Source of the DNA: Pterois miles
Lineage: Eukaryota; Chordata; Actinopteri; Perciformes; Scorpaenidae
Direction: 5' to 3'
Assembly: GCA_947000775.1 (NCBI GenBank)
Contig: CAMQGK010000463.1
Location: 2,427,001 to 2,491,000 of the forward strand
DNA length: 64,000 nucleotides
Shown piece by piece: positions 60,468 to 64,000 of this stretch. The position numbers and the translations under genes were made by a program. Below the pieces are notes generated by a model, which saw only the letters and a program-made list of their open reading frames with translations, searched no databases and was not told the DNA's origin. Each line of letters begins with the position of its first letter. Positions within the stretch are counted from its first letter, which is position 1.

Positions 60468-61130
60468 TGGCTTCTTTAAGTGTAGGCAACACAACTATAC
60501 CTTATATAGGTTTAGGCAATGAAACTGTAACATCTTTAGGTTTAGGCAACAAAAACTACAACTGCTTTAGGTTTAGGCACAGCTACAACTTTTTTAGGTT
60601 TAATCAATAAAATTACAACTTCTTTAGGTTTAGCAAATATAACTACAGCATGTTTAGGCTTAGGTAACAAAAAATACAATGTTTAGGTTTAAACACAGCT
60701 ACAACTTTTTTAGGTGTAGGTAATAAAACCACATCTTCTTTAGGTTCAGGCAATATAACTTCATTGTCTTTAGGTGTAGCCAATATAGCTACAACATCTT
60801 TAGGTTTAGGCAACAAAAACTACAACGTCTAGGTTTAGGCAATAAAACTACAACTTATTTAGGTTTAGGCAATATAACTACAACTTATTTAGGTTGGGGC
60901 AACAAAAAACACAGCTTCTTTAGGTTTAGGCAATAAAACCACAACTTCTTTAGGTTTAGGCAACAAAAACTACAACGTCTTTAGGTTTACACAGAGCTAC
61001 ACCTTTTTTTATTAGGTTCAGGTCATAAAACTACAACTTCTTTTGTTTTAGGCAACAAAAACAACTTCTTTAGGTTTGGGCAATACAATTACAATTTTTT
61101 TAGGTTTAGGCAACAAAACCACTTGGTTAA
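60468..61130. repeat. TTTAGG-rich minisatellite, unit about 30 bp, about 22 copies
   Basis: Repeated units of the form CTTTAGGTTTAGGCAA followed by YAAAACTACAACTT. Unit length varies between about 27 and 35 bp. A variant with CACAGCTACAACTTTTTT in place of the CAACAAAA block appears three times (about 60570, 60690 and 60990), always after a CAACAAAAACTACAA or closely related unit, so there is a higher-order arrangement. No reading frame is kept. The right edge merges into CCACTTGGTTAAGTTTAGG, itself part of a common fish repeat. Confidence 0.88.
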
Positions 61131-63167
61131 GTTTAGGAAAACATTGTGTTTTGGCTTAAATTGACTAAGTTTCAAAAACAAAAGGCAAATTTAATGCTTG
61201 TGAACATAAATACAAAACTGTGATGGTTTTACATGGAATGCAAACATCAGCATCATGGTGAAAATCCTGTTTTGCTTTGTGTCCCGTCCCTCACCCCACA
61301 CCTCCAATCCTCCCCATATGAAGTTTAACGCTGTCTATACTACAGCGCCTGATTTCTGCTTCTACTGTTGTCATAATTACTACAGTTGCTAGAGGTCACT
61401 GTCATGCTCTTTTTATACCTACTTTCAGTGATCTACCATGTTAAAGATGATAAAACCTACTAATGGGTGTAGTAGGCCCCTATTGACCCACATCTGTGGT
61501 ACTTGTAGTGGCCAATAATGCCTATTTAATGGCCTGATAATTGTTTTGAACACAGCACCAAAAGAGTATGTTGTGATTAAAAAGTCCTTTCTCATAAAAC
61601 CAGACTCTCTACTATTTGATATTTCATGGCTGAAAAGAGAACATAAGTTTACTCCAAAACTCAAATGGTGTCACAGAAATGCGGCTGGTGTTAAGTACGA
61701 GATTAGTTGGATGCTGACAATACCTGTAAACACTTTATCCTTCCAAAATACCCCCTGATTATTTCAGACATCAGTCTAAATGAGGGAATACTGTTGTGTA
61801 TCAAGCTGGCTTGTCTGGCAGACACACGGCTGCACGGTCATATAAGTGTGACTAACGACTTGGCTCAGACGCATGACTTCTTTCATCCTCTCTTCTTTTT
61901 CCGTTGCATCTTTCCCTCCTTCTGCCCATCCTTCAGTCCATGTTTTAGTTTGGGTTTTTGAATTTGGTTGAGTCTTACCTAGTTAACACAGAGTGGACTT
62001 GCATGTCAGTAACTTGCCTCTGATGCATGACTTCATACAATCCAAATAATGAGTCAATTAGTGTAAATTATACATGTTTAGGGCCCACTGCAATTAGTTC
62101 ACCTCTCTCTTTTCCTGTCTGACTGGAGCCTCCGTCTGTACCCTTTCCTGTCTCATCCTCCTCCCCTCCTCTCCTCCATCATTCTGTTGCTTTCCACTCT
62201 TCTTCCTCCTCCTGTCTCTCTTCACCCCCCTTTATTTTCTCTCCTCTTCCTCTCTCTTCTTTGTCTTCCTCTCTATCCCCCCACCCCTCCCTCTTTCTCT
62301 CTGTCCTAGTTCTCGGGGTCTCATGGTGAAGCTTTGTCTAATTACCATGCTAGCGTTTAATTGGAACAGCATCCACAAACACAGATTGACTGACTGAATA
62401 CCCCTTACGCGTAGACACACTGCACCGTGCATGCACATAAAAATTAGCCGTTTGGATACACATTACACGCACGCAGTACACACCCAGCAAGTTAGCATGC
62501 TCCAGTTATACAAATACACACAGCACACAGCGTACACCAGGGTCAGATACCATGGAGTTGGTCCAGGTTGTACTACAGCCACTGTGCTGATGCCCCTTCT
62601 GTAGAGCTGAGGCGTGTTGGCTACAGTCGTAGATTGATTTTGGCCTAGTTATACCATGAGCTGCCTGTAGCTGCTCCCGCTGTAGAGCTGTGTCATCTAA
62701 GAACTGGCAACAACACATGCACCAACGCTAGCCAGACACTGAAATGCCACACAGTCACTTTCACATATTTTTAGGTTTCTAGCAAACCAAACATACTCAC
62801 CTTTCTTATTTTGTGTTGTTGATTCGGACGTTTTAGTGTTTGGTCAGTGTCCCCTGTAAATATGACTGATTCAGATCTATCTCAGTGTTCTGGGATATAT
62901 TTGACATATTCAGCATTCAAGAGATACTGTTGAAACTTTTGTCAAAACATGTATCCAAATACTCATTTCTTTCTTTGCTTTGGAAACACTGTATACTGTT
63001 ACCTTTTCAGGCAAATGAAATGAAACATTCGGAGAAGCTGAAATTAGTCTTTCATTGGATACTCTTTTAGCTCATATGAGATGTGCGACCTGCGATGTTG
63101 GGGATGGATAGATATGATATGATATAATAAAAAAATCATGTTCTCTGTTTTCTTCTTTGTGTTTCAG
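61131..63167. other. Non-coding stretch, end of the presumed long intron
   Basis: It includes pyrimidine-rich sequence at about 62105-62310 and, at the right edge, the acceptor region of the exon at 63168. No other feature is recognised. Confidence 0.5.
63139..63167 (+). promoter_or_regulatory. Splice acceptor: polypyrimidine tract and AG
   Basis: A T/C-rich run (GTTCTCTGTTTTCTTCTTTG then TGTTTCAG) ends in AG at 63166-63167, immediately before the Sushi exon. It fits the vertebrate consensus. Confidence 0.85.
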
Positions 63168-63362
63168 TCCTGCCCAGCCACACATGTGGCACCCCGGGCC
63201 TCATCCCAAACGGAGTCATCCATGGCTCACGGTACAACATGGGGGACAAGATCCGATACAGCTGTGAGTCAGGTTTTGTATTGGAAGGACACAGCATCCT
63301 CACGTGTATTGTGTCACCTGGCAGTGGGGCACAGTGGGACTTCCCGTCACCATTTTGTAGAG
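63168..63362 (+). CDS. csmd1: Exon encoding one Sushi/CCP domain of a CSMD1-like protein
   Basis: A 195-bp internal exon, phase 1 at both ends: TC completes a split codon, then 64 codons, then one G before the donor. It encodes LPSHTCGTPGL...GDKIRYSC...LEGHSILTCIVSPG...WDFPSPFCR. This contains the four Sushi cysteines (HTCG, RYSC, LTC, PFC) and the Trp of WDF before the last Cys, so it is one complete CCP module. CSMD proteins are giant single-pass membrane proteins of alternating CUB and Sushi domains that modulate complement and act in neural tissue. The LPSHTCG start and the LTCIVSPG core point to the first Sushi domain after CUB 1, and to CSMD1 rather than CSMD2/3. The paralogue call is from remembered family sequence. 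Symmetric phase 1-1 is usual for Sushi exons. The neighbouring CUB exons lie outside the window. Confidence 0.87.
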
Positions 63363-63368
63363 GTAAGA
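63363..63368 (+). promoter_or_regulatory. Splice donor GTAAGA
   Basis: GTAAGA directly follows the AGAG exon end, matching the donor consensus. Reading through would keep the frame open to 63454, but the domain ends exactly at the donor. Confidence 0.85.
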
Positions 63369-64000
63369 TTTTGTGTGACGTTCGTCTCTCTGTCTTTCTG
63401 TCTTTCGTTTATTCCTTCTATGGCAGCCCTTTAGTCATCCCCTCTTCTTCTTAAAATAAGTCATAAAAGGATGTCGTATATGACAACTTGCACAGACTCG
63501 TGTCTCAAAAACAGTTCATTAAATGTATTTCTAGAAATGCCTATTGCCAACTCCAACAATAAAAGTAAAATGTAAGAGACAATAAACCCTCTAATTGGTG
63601 GGGTCATGAGAATTGAGAGACCTTAACATGAGGCCAAAGGCTGGAGGAAGATGAGAAGCCGCAGTCGGTGTATTGATTACTTTTAAAGCACAGTGAGGTC
63701 TGACTAAAACAAACCATTGTATGAACCAGATGAAGCCCAAAATCCTCGAGCAAAGCCCTTCTAATGGTTCATTAGTCTAAAGACAAGAACAGATATGACC
63801 AGGTTTTCAGCATCAGGGCCAGTGGATGGTTAAATAGCTCAGCTCAGGGATTTAATCTCTTCAAAAAACAATTTAAATAGTTTGTATTCAGTGATTAGCT
63901 TTTCTGCTTTGAGTTTAGTGAATATATATCACATTCCCTTTGTTTTTATATTAATTATGTTCAAGTCAAGTGTTTGAAGGTGTACCAATTATATATTAAT
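63369..64000. other. Start of the next csmd1-like intron
   Basis: Non-coding, AT-rich. No further exon is seen before the window ends. Confidence 0.6.

Noticed and set aside
60468..61130. CRISPR-like array, because of regularly spaced repeats
   Set aside because: This is a vertebrate-type genome. Repeats and intervening parts vary together, and there are no unique spacers or cas genes. It is a minisatellite.
60468..61130. True interstitial telomere (TTAGGG)n
   Set aside because: The units carry TTTAGGTTTAGGC within a roughly 30-bp period rather than continuous TTAGGG, so a telomere fusion is not supported.
63239..63454. Sushi reading frame continuing past 63362 to 63454
   Set aside because: A consensus GTAAGA donor follows the last Cys-Arg of the module. 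The continuation is hydrophobic/serine-rich intron sequence without domain similarity.

Overview
This window looks like a piece of a teleost fish chromosome, most likely from a percomorph. The signs are several fish-type tRNA-derived SINEs, Rex3-like and Tx1-like LINE remains, many short non-autonomous DNA transposons, and abundant long CA/GT microsatellites. Only one stretch reads convincingly as host coding sequence: a 195-bp exon at 63168-63362 (+). It has consensus splice sites and encodes a single Sushi/CCP module. The module best matches the first Sushi domain of the CSMD family, with CSMD1 as the nearest paralogue. CSMD genes are known for enormous introns. The simplest reading is that 1-63167 is the tail of one very long csmd1-like intron and 63363-64000 is the start of the next. 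The CUB-1 exon expected just upstream of this Sushi exon was not recognised in the window.

The left end (418-6543) holds the most striking object. It is a nearly full-length but frameshifted Tx1-clade non-LTR retrotransposon of about 5.6 kb, embedded in a (TCTCC)n pentanucleotide microsatellite with array on both sides. It carries a zinc-knuckle ORF1, an endonuclease/reverse transcriptase ORF2, and an ATGA overlap between the two. Some Tx1-clade families are known to insert specifically into microsatellites, so this may be a microsatellite-targeting lineage with a pentanucleotide target.

The rest (6.5-63 kb) is non-coding and built from old transposons. It includes a truncated Rex3/RTE-like LINE with a likely target-site duplication (13.2-13.8 kb) and an L2/CR1-like LINE 3' end (29.1-29.9 kb). 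There are two copies of one tRNA SINE (26.3 and 35.3 kb), a second SINE type (35.1 kb) and a V-SINE-like element (42.1 kb). Several families of short DNA elements recur. Three nests can be dissected from the sequence: 25.1-26.8, 47.05-48.6 and 52.4-53.5 kb. The last two contain hAT-like insertions with perfect 8-bp target-site duplications. A roughly 30-bp TTTAGG-rich minisatellite lies at 60.5-61.1 kb.

No rRNA gene, functional tRNA gene, CRISPR array or bacterial-type operon is present. Element family names come from recognised motifs, not from a database search. Ends of degenerate repeats are approximate.
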